NCBI GenBank assembly: GCA_002368175.1
Contig: AP018172.1
Location: forward strand, 4,090,001-4,154,000
Direction: 5' to 3'
DNA length: 64,000 nt
DNA from: Calothrix sp. NIES-2098
Lineage (GTDB): Bacteria > Cyanobacteriota > Cyanobacteriia > Cyanobacteriales > Nostocaceae
Positions within the stretch are counted from its first letter, which is position 1. Each line of letters begins with the position of its first letter. Under the pieces are notes generated by a model, which was not told the origin of the DNA, searched no databases, and saw only the letters and a list, made by a program, of their open reading frames with translations. The position numbers and the translations under genes are program-made. This document shows, in pieces, positions 1 through 7,743 of the stretch.

Positions 1-769
1 TCGCTACATCGGTAAGGATTTGGTCTTTTTCCACTTCTTGTTGCAATGTAGCCTGAATCATGGCAACTTGCAGTTGCGCTTCTAATTCCTGCGCGAACAA
101 TTTTAGCGACTTAATTTCAGCATTCTGCCACTGACGAGGTGCAGTGCATTGCTGCACTACCAACAAACCCCAAATCCCATCTTTTGTTAAGATTGGTAAA
201 CTCAAACAAGCTCTGACCTGAAACCGATCCAAGAGTTGCTTTTGGTGAGGAGACAAACTTGCACTGTAGGTATCCGCGATCGCTACTAATTTTTCTTGTT
301 GATAAAGCTTGGCAGAACCTAACCCAAAAATAACGGCGGGTAGTTTTTCCTTCAGCATTGGGGTAAAGCCATCCCTCATCGCCTCCGCAGCAACTATCCC
401 CAGTGTCGGATTCGTAAACTCATACACCACTACGCGATCGGCTTGCAGGGCGCTTTGTAACTCCATGACAGCAGTAGCAAGCAAGGTATCTAGATCGGAA
501 AATTGGCGAATTTTGCTGGCGATCGCCTGTACTTGCTCTACCTCTAATCCATCTCCTTTGTCTTGATATGGCAACACATTTACCAATTCTTTTAACTTGC
601 GGATTCTGTCTCGCAATGGCCCTGTTTCCACCCAATCAGCTTGATCTAGTTCAGTTCGCAATTCTTCGAGAGTGGAAATAAGTTGCTGTTGTGTAGGTAA
701 ACCAACAGTATGACCGTTGCTGGAAGTTGAGTGTGGTTGGTTGGGTGTAAGATTGGGTTGCGTTACCAT
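1..769 (-). CDS. GAF-domain methyl-accepting taxis protein, PixJ-like (3' end off window)
   Basis: The frame is open from an ATG at 769 to the window edge, giving 256 codons with no stop, so the protein is cut off here. A polar N-terminus is followed by a predicted helical stretch and then a GAF domain at roughly residues 85-240 (motifs such as ADRVVVYEF and GIWGLLVVQQC). Tandem GAF modules before a signalling domain are typical of cyanobacterial phototaxis receptors (PixJ/TaxD1 type). The gene order PatA-type regulator, CheY, CheW, receptor matches the known pixG-H-I-J order. I see no chromophore-type cysteine in this GAF that I can assign with confidence. The methyl-accepting domain itself lies outside the window, so the receptor call rests on the GAF and the neighbours. 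Confidence 0.7.
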   Translation of the reverse strand, partial: MVTQPNLTPNQPHSTSSNGHTVGLPTQQQLISTLEELRTELDQADWVETGPLRDRIRKLKELVNVLPYQDKGDGLEVEQVQAIASKIRQFSDLDTLLATAVMELQSALQADRVVVYEFTNPTLGIVAAEAMRDGFTPMLKEKLPAVIFGLGSAKLYQQEKLVAIADTYSASLSPHQKQLLDRFQVRACLSLPILTKDGIWGLLVVQQCTAPRQWQNAEIKSLKLFAQELEAQLQVAMIQATLQQEVEKDQILTDVA

Positions 770-820
770 AATCTTTCTTGCTATTGAGGTTGTCGGAGTT
801 AATAAGTAGAATGCAGAGTG

Positions 821-1339
821 TTAAATAGACTGAAGGGCTTGAATCACAGCATGGATGTCAACTAACATCAAAGGGCTACCTTGAGCATCCATAAAATAAC
901 CCTGCAAGAACGATTTGAGTCGGGTGGGTAACATTGATGCCGAAATCGCTAACCGTTCTTGGGAATCGTAAACTTCAATGGTATTGACTTGCTCCACCAA
1001 TAGCCCGACAGTTTGATTCTGGATTTGAACAAGCATCGCCATGCCAGAGTTGCGAACATTTTCTCGCCGACACCAGTGTGTTGCTCCCAGTAAACCTGCT
1101 AGATCGAGAATCCAGATAGCTTCTCCTCGCCAATTCATGATGCCTAACAAGAATTCTGCTACCTGCGGCACTGGTAAAATCTCTGTGAGCGCAACTTGAA
1201 TTACTCCCCGCAAATCGGCTAGTGGGAGTAACCCATTTACCTTTCCATTCAACGGAAATCTTAAAAACCTCTGGTTGTTTCCTTGAGGAGAGTTTTCCAG
1301 AATGGGTAGCGCTCTAAAGCTATCATTGCCCTGTACCAT
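821..1339 (-). CDS. CheW-like coupling protein (PixI-type)
   Basis: This 172-residue protein has a CheW fold. Segments such as LPLADLRGVIQVALTEILPVP, followed by a GIMNWRGEAIWILDLAGLLG stretch, are the hallmark of CheW, which couples receptors to a CheA kinase at the membrane. It lies 14 bp after the CheY-like gene and about 50 bp before the GAF receptor gene, in the same orientation, so one transcript is likely. By position it corresponds to pixI of cyanobacterial phototaxis operons. Nothing looks truncated. Family assignment is firm, but the stimulus is inferred only from gene order. Confidence 0.85.
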   Translation of the reverse strand: MVQGNDSFRALPILENSPQGNNQRFLRFPLNGKVNGLLPLADLRGVIQVALTEILPVPQVAEFLLGIMNWRGEAIWILDLAGLLGATHWCRRENVRNSGMAMLVQIQNQTVGLLVEQVNTIEVYDSQERLAISASMLPTRLKSFLQGYFMDAQGSPLMLVDIHAVIQALQSI

Positions 1340-1353
1340 TACCCCAGTTTCCT

Positions 1354-1716
1354 TTAGCGAATAAATTTACTAACAGTCTGGAGCAAGGTATTTTCATCTA
1401 CAGGTTTGACTAAATAGGCATCGGCACCACTCATATTGCCCCAAGTTCTATCAACATCTGTGTTTTTAGTTGAGCAAATCACTACCGGGATTGCTTTTGT
1501 TATCGGATCGGCTTTCAACTTGCGGCAGAACTCAAATCCACTTTGTCCTGGCAAAATCAAATCCAGTAAGATCAAGTCAGGCTTTTGTTGTTTTAACCGC
1601 AGTTGAGCCTCTTCACCACTGCGAACTTCATAAACTGAATATCCTCCTTGCTCTAAGAAACGTGTCATCTTTTCGGATTCTGTGAGGCTATCTTCAACTA
1701 ATAGAACTTTTTTCAT
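1354..1716 (-). CDS. CheY-like response regulator (PixH-type)
   Basis: A single receiver domain of 120 residues. The acidic pocket is visible as VEDS near the N-terminus, the phosphoacceptor Asp is in LILLDLILPGQSGFE, the Thr/Ser switch is in VVICSTKN, and the conserved Lys is in YLVKPVDE. There is no output domain, so it should act by protein contact, as PixH does toward pilus or kinase partners. It is sandwiched between the PatA-type regulator and CheW genes on the same strand, with short gaps. Confidence 0.88.
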   Translation of the reverse strand: MKKVLLVEDSLTESEKMTRFLEQGGYSVYEVRSGEEAQLRLKQQKPDLILLDLILPGQSGFEFCRKLKADPITKAIPVVICSTKNTDVDRTWGNMSGADAYLVKPVDENTLLQTVSKFIR

Positions 1717-1814
1717 CTGTTAATGTCCTAACCACGTTGACTGTTGCTATATAAATATTTTTTTGTCTCATGCCCAGACGCAGAGAAAGAGATTGAAATT
1801 CGGATTTGTCTAAC

Positions 1815-3236
1815 CTAAACGGTTAAATACTTGTGCAGCATATTGAGTACTTTTTCTGACTCTACGGGTTTACCCAAAAAGTCAGTTGCCCCTACTAATT
1901 TTGTTCGCATCCGATCTACTATTCCATCTTTCCCCGTTAAGATGACAACTGGCACATCTTTGAGACTTGGAGTTTTACGGATTTGAGCACAAATTTCATA
2001 GCCATTAACTTTTGGCATCAAAAGATCCAAAAAAATGAAGTCGGGCTTGCTTTTAATTAGCTTTAAAACTGCCGTCAAAGAGTCTTGAATGCCAACAAAG
2101 CGATAACCATGTTGGCTGAGAATTTCCTCTAAACTGCGACAGATCGTTGGACTATCATCTACACAGGCTACTAAAGGTCTTGAGACATCTATAATTGCTT
2201 TGCTCGCCGCTGGGGGGGCAGTTTGTATCACAGTGTTCTCTTGTGTCTTCCGTGAAGAATTGGGATGATTAACTGCACTGGACGGACTGACAATTTGTTT
2301 GTTAGTCGCTGAAGGAGCAGTTTGTATAACAGTGTTTTCTTCTGTCTTCTGTGAAGAATTGGGATGATTAACTGCACTGGATGGACTGACAATTTGTTTG
2401 TTAGTCGCTGGAGGGGCAGTTTGTATAACAGTGTTTTCTTCTATCTTCGGTGAAGAATTAGGATTGTTAACTGCACTGGACGGGTTGCCAGTTTCTTGAC
2501 TAATTCCAACCTTTCTGGGGCTTGGGGTGGGTGAAAAAGCGATCGCTCCTGCTTTTACCAATGGCATCAATACCCGAGTCAAAGCTAAGGCATCCCGGCC
2601 GATTTTTTGCCCTAGACCTCGTAAAGTTTTTGTGCCATCAACTAGAGAAATAATCAGTTTAGAGGATGCTTGTCCTTGGAGTAGCTCAAGTTTTTGAATG
2701 ACAGGATATAAATTGGGCGAGTAAGTAGCTAATCCTGCATCTCGCCATTCTTGCCAGGCTTGTGTAGCCTGTTTCCATACTTCCTCAGTTGGTATTACAG
2801 CTAGGAGAAACCCAGGAACTTCACCAACAACTGTAGTATATGACAATTTTTCTGCTGGATTGTTGCTATTTCTTTTGGCTTCAACGAACTGGATTATATC
2901 AAACAGAACTTCAGCTATTAAGCTTGTAATCAGGCTAACAAGTTGTTGTTGTTCGATTAATTTTTGTTCTCGCAATTTAGCAAGAATGCAATACTCGCGA
3001 TAATTTTCCTGGGGAGAGACAAGCCCCTCCAACTTTGTTACATCCAGATTAGGAAAGTATTGCGACAAGTATCGTCGCCATCGCTCATCGGCATTAGAAC
3101 CGCCTGCCTGCCAAATTAATCGTCCTAAACGAAAATATAGCGTCCAAGTCGGCCCGTCCCTGGCTCCAAGATTCAGCCTGCCTGTGAATAGTTTAGTTTG
3201 AAGTTGCTCGATCAATTGTTTCACAATGGATCGCAC
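1815..3236 (-). CDS. PatA-family response regulator (PATAN/DUF4388 plus receiver), PixG-type
   Basis: A protein of 473 residues. The N-terminal third is a PATAN/DUF4388-type domain (FTGRLNLGARDGPTWTLYF, with WQAGGSNADERWRRYL). The C-terminal 120 residues are a receiver with CVDDSP, the phosphoacceptor in FIFLDLLMPKVNGYE, and the Lys in FLGKPVES. PatA and PixG share this layout and act in cyanobacterial pattern formation and taxis respectively. Being first in an operon before CheY, CheW and receptor genes favours the PixG role. The linker between the domains holds three near-identical 33-residue units (listed separately). A TTG or GTG start further upstream was not needed, because the stated start lies just after a purine-rich AGGAGGTG-like site. 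Confidence 0.82.
   Translation of the reverse strand: MRSIVKQLIEQLQTKLFTGRLNLGARDGPTWTLYFRLGRLIWQAGGSNADERWRRYLSQYFPNLDVTKLEGLVSPQENYREYCILAKLREQKLIEQQQLVSLITSLIAEVLFDIIQFVEAKRNSNNPAEKLSYTTVVGEVPGFLLAVIPTEEVWKQATQAWQEWRDAGLATYSPNLYPVIQKLELLQGQASSKLIISLVDGTKTLRGLGQKIGRDALALTRVLMPLVKAGAIAFSPTPSPRKVGISQETGNPSSAVNNPNSSPKIEENTVIQTAPPATNKQIVSPSSAVNHPNSSQKTEENTVIQTAPSATNKQIVSPSSAVNHPNSSRKTQENTVIQTAPPAASKAIIDVSRPLVACVDDSPTICRSLEEILSQHGYRFVGIQDSLTAVLKLIKSKPDFIFLDLLMPKVNGYEICAQIRKTPSLKDVPVVILTGKDGIVDRMRTKLVGATDFLGKPVESEKVLNMLHKYLTV
2184..2480 (-). repeat. Three 99-bp tandem repeats in the PatA-type linker
   Basis: Starting at 2480, 2381 and 2282 on the minus strand, three 99-bp units encode SSAVN(N/H)PNSS followed by ENTVIQTAPPA-type sequence. 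The spacing is exactly 99 bp each time and the units differ at only a few codons, so this is a recent in-frame expansion of a flexible linker. Confidence 0.9.
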
Positions 3237-3659
3237 CTCCTCATATATCTTGAGTTTTGCATCTACATTAGAATTCCCTAAACAATCCAGCTTATTAAGC
3301 TCATCATGCGATCGCCAATAGCACAGTTCAAAACCTCGATCTATCTACCCCAACTTGTTATTTCCAATCCGAATATTTTTAAAGTTCAAAGCCAGAAGCT
3401 CGAACAAAGATTTAAGCTCTTTTTCTAATTAGCAATAAGTTATATATATTACTTTCACAATGTCATATATACTGAAAATATTGCTGGTATAGATATAGTT
3501 GCAATACAGACTTTGAAAAGATGGAAATGTTGAATACTACAAAGCATAGACCAGCTTTAATGCTTATCGATTGCGTACTATGTCTGCTTCAGGCAAAAGA
3601 CACAAGCGATGGCATTCTGCTAGTGTGCAAATATAAAAAGTCAGCTTGAATCAAGTTTG
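3237..3659. other. Intergenic region between taxis operon and gvp locus
   Basis: About 420 bp, AT-rich, with one HIP1-like site near 3308. I see no convincing small gene or terminator hairpin. It must contain the promoter of the PatA-type regulator (read leftward) and the end of the gvp transcript. Confidence 0.5.
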
Positions 3660-4376
3660 TCAAGAAATTGCTGATTGCCGAATAAAGTATTGGCGATCGC
3701 GTTGTTCTAGTACTCCTTGTTTGATTAAGGAGCGCAAGATATCTATCGTTTGTACCCGGCTTAAGCCTATCACCTCTTCAATTTCTATTAGAGTTGCTCC
3801 TTCAGCTTGCTGAATATATTGCTGCACTTTAGATTTATTATCTGCATTTAAGGCAGGCACTTTCTTAGTCATGGTATTGACTGAAGGACGAAAACCAGTG
3901 GCTTTAATTCCAGAACGAGATATTGACCATTTTGGAACCGTTGCCACTATTTTCTCTGTTTTAGCAGGAGGCGGGGCAACTACTTGTTCATGAGTGCGTA
4001 GGCACAGCCCGTCGGAGACATCGCCCCAGACATTTTTATGTAAAATTGCCCGGAAATTTTGCAAATCTTGGAATAATGCCTGAGCCTTTGCTGCCCGCTG
4101 TTGGCGGTATTCTTGCTGGCGTTGGCAGACATCTGTTTTTATTTGCAATATTTCCAATTGCCGCTCTACAATCTCTTGTTGAAATTGCTGCTGTTGTAAC
4201 TTTCTGTTGTTGTGAAGGCTAGTAACAGAACTGCTCAATTCTTGATGAAGCACATCTGCTTGCAGCTGCAATTCTTGTTGAGTTAGCTGTTTCCACTGGT
4301 TAACTTGTTGACGGCGTTCAGCAGTTATTTGCAATCGCTCTTGTCGCTCTTGTTCCCATAAATTTTTGAGAGCCAT
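3660..4376 (-). CDS. gvpC: GvpC-like gas-vesicle protein with C-terminal winged-helix segment
   Basis: A protein of 238 residues directly downstream of gvpA. Residues 1-120 are a Gln/Glu/Arg-rich amphipathic helix resembling diverged GvpC 33-residue repeats, ending in a GvpC-like FRAILHKNVWG. GvpC binds outside the GvpA shell and stiffens it. Canonical cyanobacterial GvpC ends about here, but this protein continues. The next residues, GDVSDGLCLRTHE, are encoded by a dispersed DNA repeat. A Pro-rich linker and a winged-helix-like domain at about 178-233 (IEEVIGLSRVQTIDILRSL, KQGVLEQ) follow. That domain resembles the GvpN C-terminus. A TAGGAG site lies 10 nt before the ATG. The GvpC call relies on position and composition; the repeats are too degenerate to be certain. 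Confidence 0.65.
   Translation of the reverse strand: MALKNLWEQERQERLQITAERRQQVNQWKQLTQQELQLQADVLHQELSSSVTSLHNNRKLQQQQFQQEIVERQLEILQIKTDVCQRQQEYRQQRAAKAQALFQDLQNFRAILHKNVWGDVSDGLCLRTHEQVVAPPPAKTEKIVATVPKWSISRSGIKATGFRPSVNTMTKKVPALNADNKSKVQQYIQQAEGATLIEIEEVIGLSRVQTIDILRSLIKQGVLEQRDRQYFIRQSAIS
3996..4025 (-). repeat. Dispersed repeat element read in frame inside gvpC-like gene
   Basis: The 30-bp sequence matches a motif also present at 8282-8307 (inside gvpF) and, diverged, at 38999-39027. The common core is GTAGCCCGTCGTAGACATCGC or variants. Here it encodes GDVSDGLCLRT. Confidence 0.75.
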
Positions 4377-4407
4377 CAGATGAAATCTCCTATTTTGTTA
4401 ACTAAAA

Positions 4408-4446
4408 ACATTAAATGGGAGCCATGAAGACTCCCTTATTTAATGT
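4408..4446 (-). terminator. Intrinsic terminator/attenuator between gvpA and gvpC-like
   Basis: A hairpin with arms ACATTAAATGGGAG and CTCCCTTATTTAATGT (2-nt bulge) begins 5 nt after the gvpA stop. On the minus strand it is followed by TTTTTAG. It would let most transcripts stop after gvpA, with some reading into gvpC, fitting the known excess of GvpA over GvpC. Confidence 0.8.
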
Positions 4447-4450
4447 AGTG

Positions 4451-4672
4451 TTAAGCAGCAGATGGAACAGCAGCCTGAGATGTTAAACCAACTGCTTCGG
4501 CATATCTTAAGTAAGTTTCAACTGAAGCAATCACAATCCGAGCTTCAACTGCTAAAAGTTCAATACCAACTAAAGAAACACGCACCCAAGCATCAACTAC
4601 AATTCCTTTGTCTAAAATGCGGTCAATAACTTCAGCCAGACTTGAAGATGAGTTAACTTTCTCAACAGCCAT
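4451..4672 (-). CDS. gvpA: Gas-vesicle major shell protein GvpA
   Basis: A 73-residue protein that is essentially canonical cyanobacterial GvpA: LAEVIDRILDKGIVVDAWVR, then LVGIELLAVEARIVIASVETYL and a short alanine-rich tail. It polymerises into the ribs of the gas-vesicle wall, a gas-permeable protein shell in the cytoplasm that gives buoyancy. A TGAGGA ribosome-binding site stands 7 nt before the ATG. Only one gvpA copy is seen in the window. Its own 240-bp upstream gap and the downstream terminator suggest separate, strong expression. Confidence 0.97.
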   Translation of the reverse strand: MAVEKVNSSSSLAEVIDRILDKGIVVDAWVRVSLVGIELLAVEARIVIASVETYLRYAEAVGLTSQAAVPSAA

Positions 4673-4711
4673 TTTATTGTCCTCACATAAATCTAATTAT
4701 TGGTTTAATCT

Positions 4712-4750
4712 TGCTCAGATCGAGCAGTAGGTAAAACTTACACAATGTGT
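4712..4750 (-). promoter_or_regulatory. gvpA leader region with two dyads
   Basis: Upstream of gvpA, TGCTCAGATCGAGCA (4712-4726) is a short inverted repeat and ACACAATGTGT (4740-4750) is a symmetrical site. Either could be an operator or leader hairpin. No clear -35 and -10 pair could be fixed by eye, so this is only a candidate. Confidence 0.35.
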
Positions 4751-4912
4751 TTTATTCTTCCTGGATTTAGTTTTCCCAAAAATATAAGCTAAATAGCAAA
4801 TCAGAAAAAAATAATTAAAACTTAACAACATTTTTTTATACAAAAAAATTCAGAAAAAATCATCTCGTCTTGATTTTTCCTTGGAAAGTTTTAAATATTG
4901 TTTTTTCTGAAT

Positions 4913-5602
4913 TTATATGATATTATTTTTGAGAAAATGATAGGGTGGCAGAGACTCGCTTAATGCTAATTGCCAATGTGAGCATTGTAGTTGCCAAAGA
5001 GAAAACTGCTGCTTACTGAGCGTTGAATCGTTGCGTTGTGCTAAAAAGTGGATTTGCCGCACATCTGGCTGTCGAGTTTCACAGATAACATCTGTATATG
5101 TTTTGAGAATTAACTGGTTCAAGAATTCCCACTGTTCGCATTGTTGTGCTTGAAATGCTTGCTGTGTTTGGTAGCGTTGCTTTTTAGCTAATAAATAGGC
5201 TTTCCCTCTAGCATCAATAGTGTCAGCATCATCAAGCAAATTACAAGGTGTAGCTTTTAAAGTGTACTCAACTTTTTCTGCTAGGTGGGTTAGGGTTTGT
5301 AGATATTGCTGTTGGTGCTTTTCTAGATGATTCAGGAGTGTTTCAACAGAGTTAAAACCGTTGCCAAAGCGTAGGGGAAGAAGGGGAGTTTGTTGAAAAA
5401 TTTCTCGAATCACGCGATCGTGGGTTAATACAGCTTGAAGTAAACGCTCATCTGTTGCTTGTATAGCCTCCAATGAGATTTCCGGCTCTACGATCGCGGC
5501 TAAACCAGAAGAGTAAACGAGTTCGGTATTTTTTTCCATCCCTACAGGGAGAACAAGCGGTGATGCGATCGGTACTAGAAGAGCATAGGCATATATTGAC
5601 AT
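4913..5602 (-). CDS. GvpF/GvpL family gas-vesicle protein
   Basis: A 229-residue GvpF/GvpL-family protein. It opens with MSIYAYALLVP, carries the family motif HDRVIREIFQQTPLLPLRFGN, and has the helical second half ending HLAQRNDSTL onward. These proteins are accessory assembly factors that bind GvpA monomers. It is shorter than the other family member at 7744-8514 and may correspond to the protein called GvpW in Anabaena clusters; I cannot decide by eye. It lies between gvpA and the AAA ATPase gene, 83 bp from the latter. Confidence 0.85.
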   Translation of the reverse strand: MSIYAYALLVPIASPLVLPVGMEKNTELVYSSGLAAIVEPEISLEAIQATDERLLQAVLTHDRVIREIFQQTPLLPLRFGNGFNSVETLLNHLEKHQQQYLQTLTHLAEKVEYTLKATPCNLLDDADTIDARGKAYLLAKKQRYQTQQAFQAQQCEQWEFLNQLILKTYTDVICETRQPDVRQIHFLAQRNDSTLSKQQFSLWQLQCSHWQLALSESLPPYHFLKNNII

Positions 5603-5628
5603 AAATTTTCGATGGGTTGGGGGTGTTC

Positions 5629-5661
5629 AGATCCCCGATTTCTTAAAGAAATCGGGGATCT
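5629..5661. repeat. Perfect palindromic repeat within the gvp operon
   Basis: Two 16-nt arms, AGATCCCCGATTTCTT and its exact complement, are separated by one base. It sits between the AAA ATPase and gvpF/L genes. It resembles small palindromic repeats common in Nostoc-type genomes and could act as an mRNA hairpin or processing site. Confidence 0.85.
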
Positions 5662-5685
5662 ATAAGCCTTCAATGCGATGAATCA

Positions 5686-7509
5686 CTATTCAGATTGATG
5701 CTGATTGGCAAGCATCTGATATGTAACTTGGAAATCATCATTTGTAATCTGAATCAGGCTGGAGTCGCTCAATCCCTGGGCGCGGTATCGACGAATTGCG
5801 CTTAAAGCAGCTTGATTGCTCAACAAAGCCAAGTCTGCGCCATTCCAACCCTCGGTAACTGTCGCCCAGGTTTCCAAATCGACATCAACCAAGGGGCGAT
5901 CTAGATTGTGAACTCGTAAAATCGCTAATCGGCTGGCTCGATCTGGGAGATCGATTTTTATTTGTAAGTCCAATCTTCCGGCTCTAAGCAAGGCAGGATC
6001 GAGGGTTTCTGGACGATTGGTTGCTCCGACTAACAATACTTTCGGGCATTCATGCAACCCATCCAATTCGGTGAGCAGTTGACCGACAACGCGATCGCTA
6101 ACTCCAGAATCACCAGTGAATCGTCCCCGTGCTGGTGCCAGGGTATCAATTTCATCTATAAACACAACGCAAGGAGCTGCTTGCCGAGCTTTGCGAAAGA
6201 GTTCTCTAACTGCCTGTTCTGCGGCACCTACCCATCGGCTGAGTAATTCCGGGCCATTCACAGCAATAAAGTTGGCTCTAGCCTGGGAAGCGATTGCTTT
6301 TGCAAGTAATGTTTTTCCCGTTCCCGGCGGCCCCCACAACAGAATCCCACGAGGAGGCTTGGCTTTGGTTTGCTCGTATAGTTCGGGATAGAGGAGTGCC
6401 CCCTCTACAGATTCTTGAAGTTTTTGTTTCACATCATCCAATCCACCAATGTCATCCCAACTGACACTTGGTACTTCAACTGCTACATCCCTGAGAACTG
6501 AGGGTTTTATCTCCTTAATTGCTTCAAGAAAATCCTGCTGTACGATAGTCATGTTCTCAGGAATGGCACTGTTGAGCGAGGGGACTTGACGACGAAGGGC
6601 AATGTAGGCTGCTTTTTGACAAAGAGCTTTGATATCTGCACCAACAAAACCGACAGCTAAATCGGCGATCGCTCCTAAATCAACCGCAGTCTCCAACGGC
6701 ATAGCACTTGTTAAAATCGTGAGAATTTCCAATCGTCCATTGCGATCGGGAACTCGAAAATGAACTTCGCGATCAAAGCGTCCCGGACGACGCAGGGCCG
6801 GATCGAGGTAATCGGGACGATTTGTTGCTGCTAGTACGAGTACGCCTTCGGTTTTGGCAAACCCATCCATTAACCCAAGCAACTGCGCCACTAGTCTTTT
6901 TTCAACTTCACCTTCTACTTGGCTGCGATCTGGGGCGAGACTGTCAATTTCATCAATAAATATCAGACAGGGAGCAGAACGAGTTGCTTTCTCAAAAATG
7001 CTTCGCAAACGTGCTTCTGCTTCCCCGTAATACTTGCTCATCACCTCTGGGCCATTGATGGCAATGTAGTTTAACTCTAACTCTTCTGCCAAAACACGGG
7101 CTGTTAAAGTTTTTCCTGTACCGGGCGGGCCAACTAGCAAAACCCCACGCGGAGGCTCTAAGCCTAATTTTGCTAATAAATCTGGACGTTTTAGGGGAAT
7201 TTCGACTAACTCTCTGATTTCTTTGAGAACATCACCTAAGCCGCCGACATTTTGCCAAGAAGTTTTTGAGTTTGTCCGAGGTGATGGGGGGGTGACTTCA
7301 GCATCATCCATTGGTGTTGCTGCATCGGTGGAATTGGATCGGACTCGGCTGGAATTATTTTGTCTTGGAATATTGCCTTGTCGGGGAATGCTACTGAGAT
7401 TATGAGAGCGAATTTGAATAGAAGTTTTTAACTCGCCTTTCTCTGCTTTTTCTTCTAATGCTTTGGCGATTTCTAGTAGCTGTTCAAATCCTTTAAATAT
7501 GTCGTCCAT
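5686..7509 (-). CDS. CDC48/p97-like double AAA+ ATPase within gas-vesicle cluster
   Basis: A 607-residue protein with two complete AAA+ modules. D1 starts near residue 85 with Walker A GPPGTGKT at about 126 and Walker B LIFIDEID. D2 has Walker A GPPGTGKT near 391, Walker B VVFIDEID, and the arginine-finger region GATNRPETLDPALLR. The CDC48 N-domain that binds cofactors is missing. Instead there are about 85 residues starting MDDIFKGFEQLLEIAKALEE followed by a Ser/Asn/Arg-rich linker. The family unfolds or extracts proteins using ATP. Lying inside the gvp run between two gvpF/L genes, it probably helps assemble or dismantle vesicle components. That role is inference; the ATPase call is firm. 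Confidence 0.9.
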   Translation of the reverse strand: MDDIFKGFEQLLEIAKALEEKAEKGELKTSIQIRSHNLSSIPRQGNIPRQNNSSRVRSNSTDAATPMDDAEVTPPSPRTNSKTSWQNVGGLGDVLKEIRELVEIPLKRPDLLAKLGLEPPRGVLLVGPPGTGKTLTARVLAEELELNYIAINGPEVMSKYYGEAEARLRSIFEKATRSAPCLIFIDEIDSLAPDRSQVEGEVEKRLVAQLLGLMDGFAKTEGVLVLAATNRPDYLDPALRRPGRFDREVHFRVPDRNGRLEILTILTSAMPLETAVDLGAIADLAVGFVGADIKALCQKAAYIALRRQVPSLNSAIPENMTIVQQDFLEAIKEIKPSVLRDVAVEVPSVSWDDIGGLDDVKQKLQESVEGALLYPELYEQTKAKPPRGILLWGPPGTGKTLLAKAIASQARANFIAVNGPELLSRWVGAAEQAVRELFRKARQAAPCVVFIDEIDTLAPARGRFTGDSGVSDRVVGQLLTELDGLHECPKVLLVGATNRPETLDPALLRAGRLDLQIKIDLPDRASRLAILRVHNLDRPLVDVDLETWATVTEGWNGADLALLSNQAALSAIRRYRAQGLSDSSLIQITNDDFQVTYQMLANQHQSE

Positions 7510-7552
7510 TGATTTTAGTTAAATAAAAGATAGAGAAAGATTTAATTTCGAT

Positions 7553-7665
7553 AGGCTTGTTGCACGAATGTTGAAAAGAAGAATTTTTTACCTCACGCAG
7601 AGAAGCCACTGCGTTGGGCGGGTTTCCCGACTTGAAGCAAGTGGCGCGCGCAGAGGCGCAGAGAG
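7553..7665. repeat. Dispersed repeat CACGCAGAG family, with a second repeat nested inside
   Basis: The same element (GTTGCA, then spacing, then CACGCAGAGGCGCAGAG) occurs at 10953-11008 and 18432-18490. In this copy the CACGCAG/AGGCGCAGAG core is split by about 48 bp (7603-7650), a separate repeat with GGGCGGGTTTCCCGACTTG. Confidence 0.75.
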
Positions 7666-7743
7666 TTAGAGAGAAATTAGCTGTTTAGTAGTCATAATCT
7701 GATTGGTGCAAGAGGTCTTTTGATTTTCAATTTTTATTGCTGT

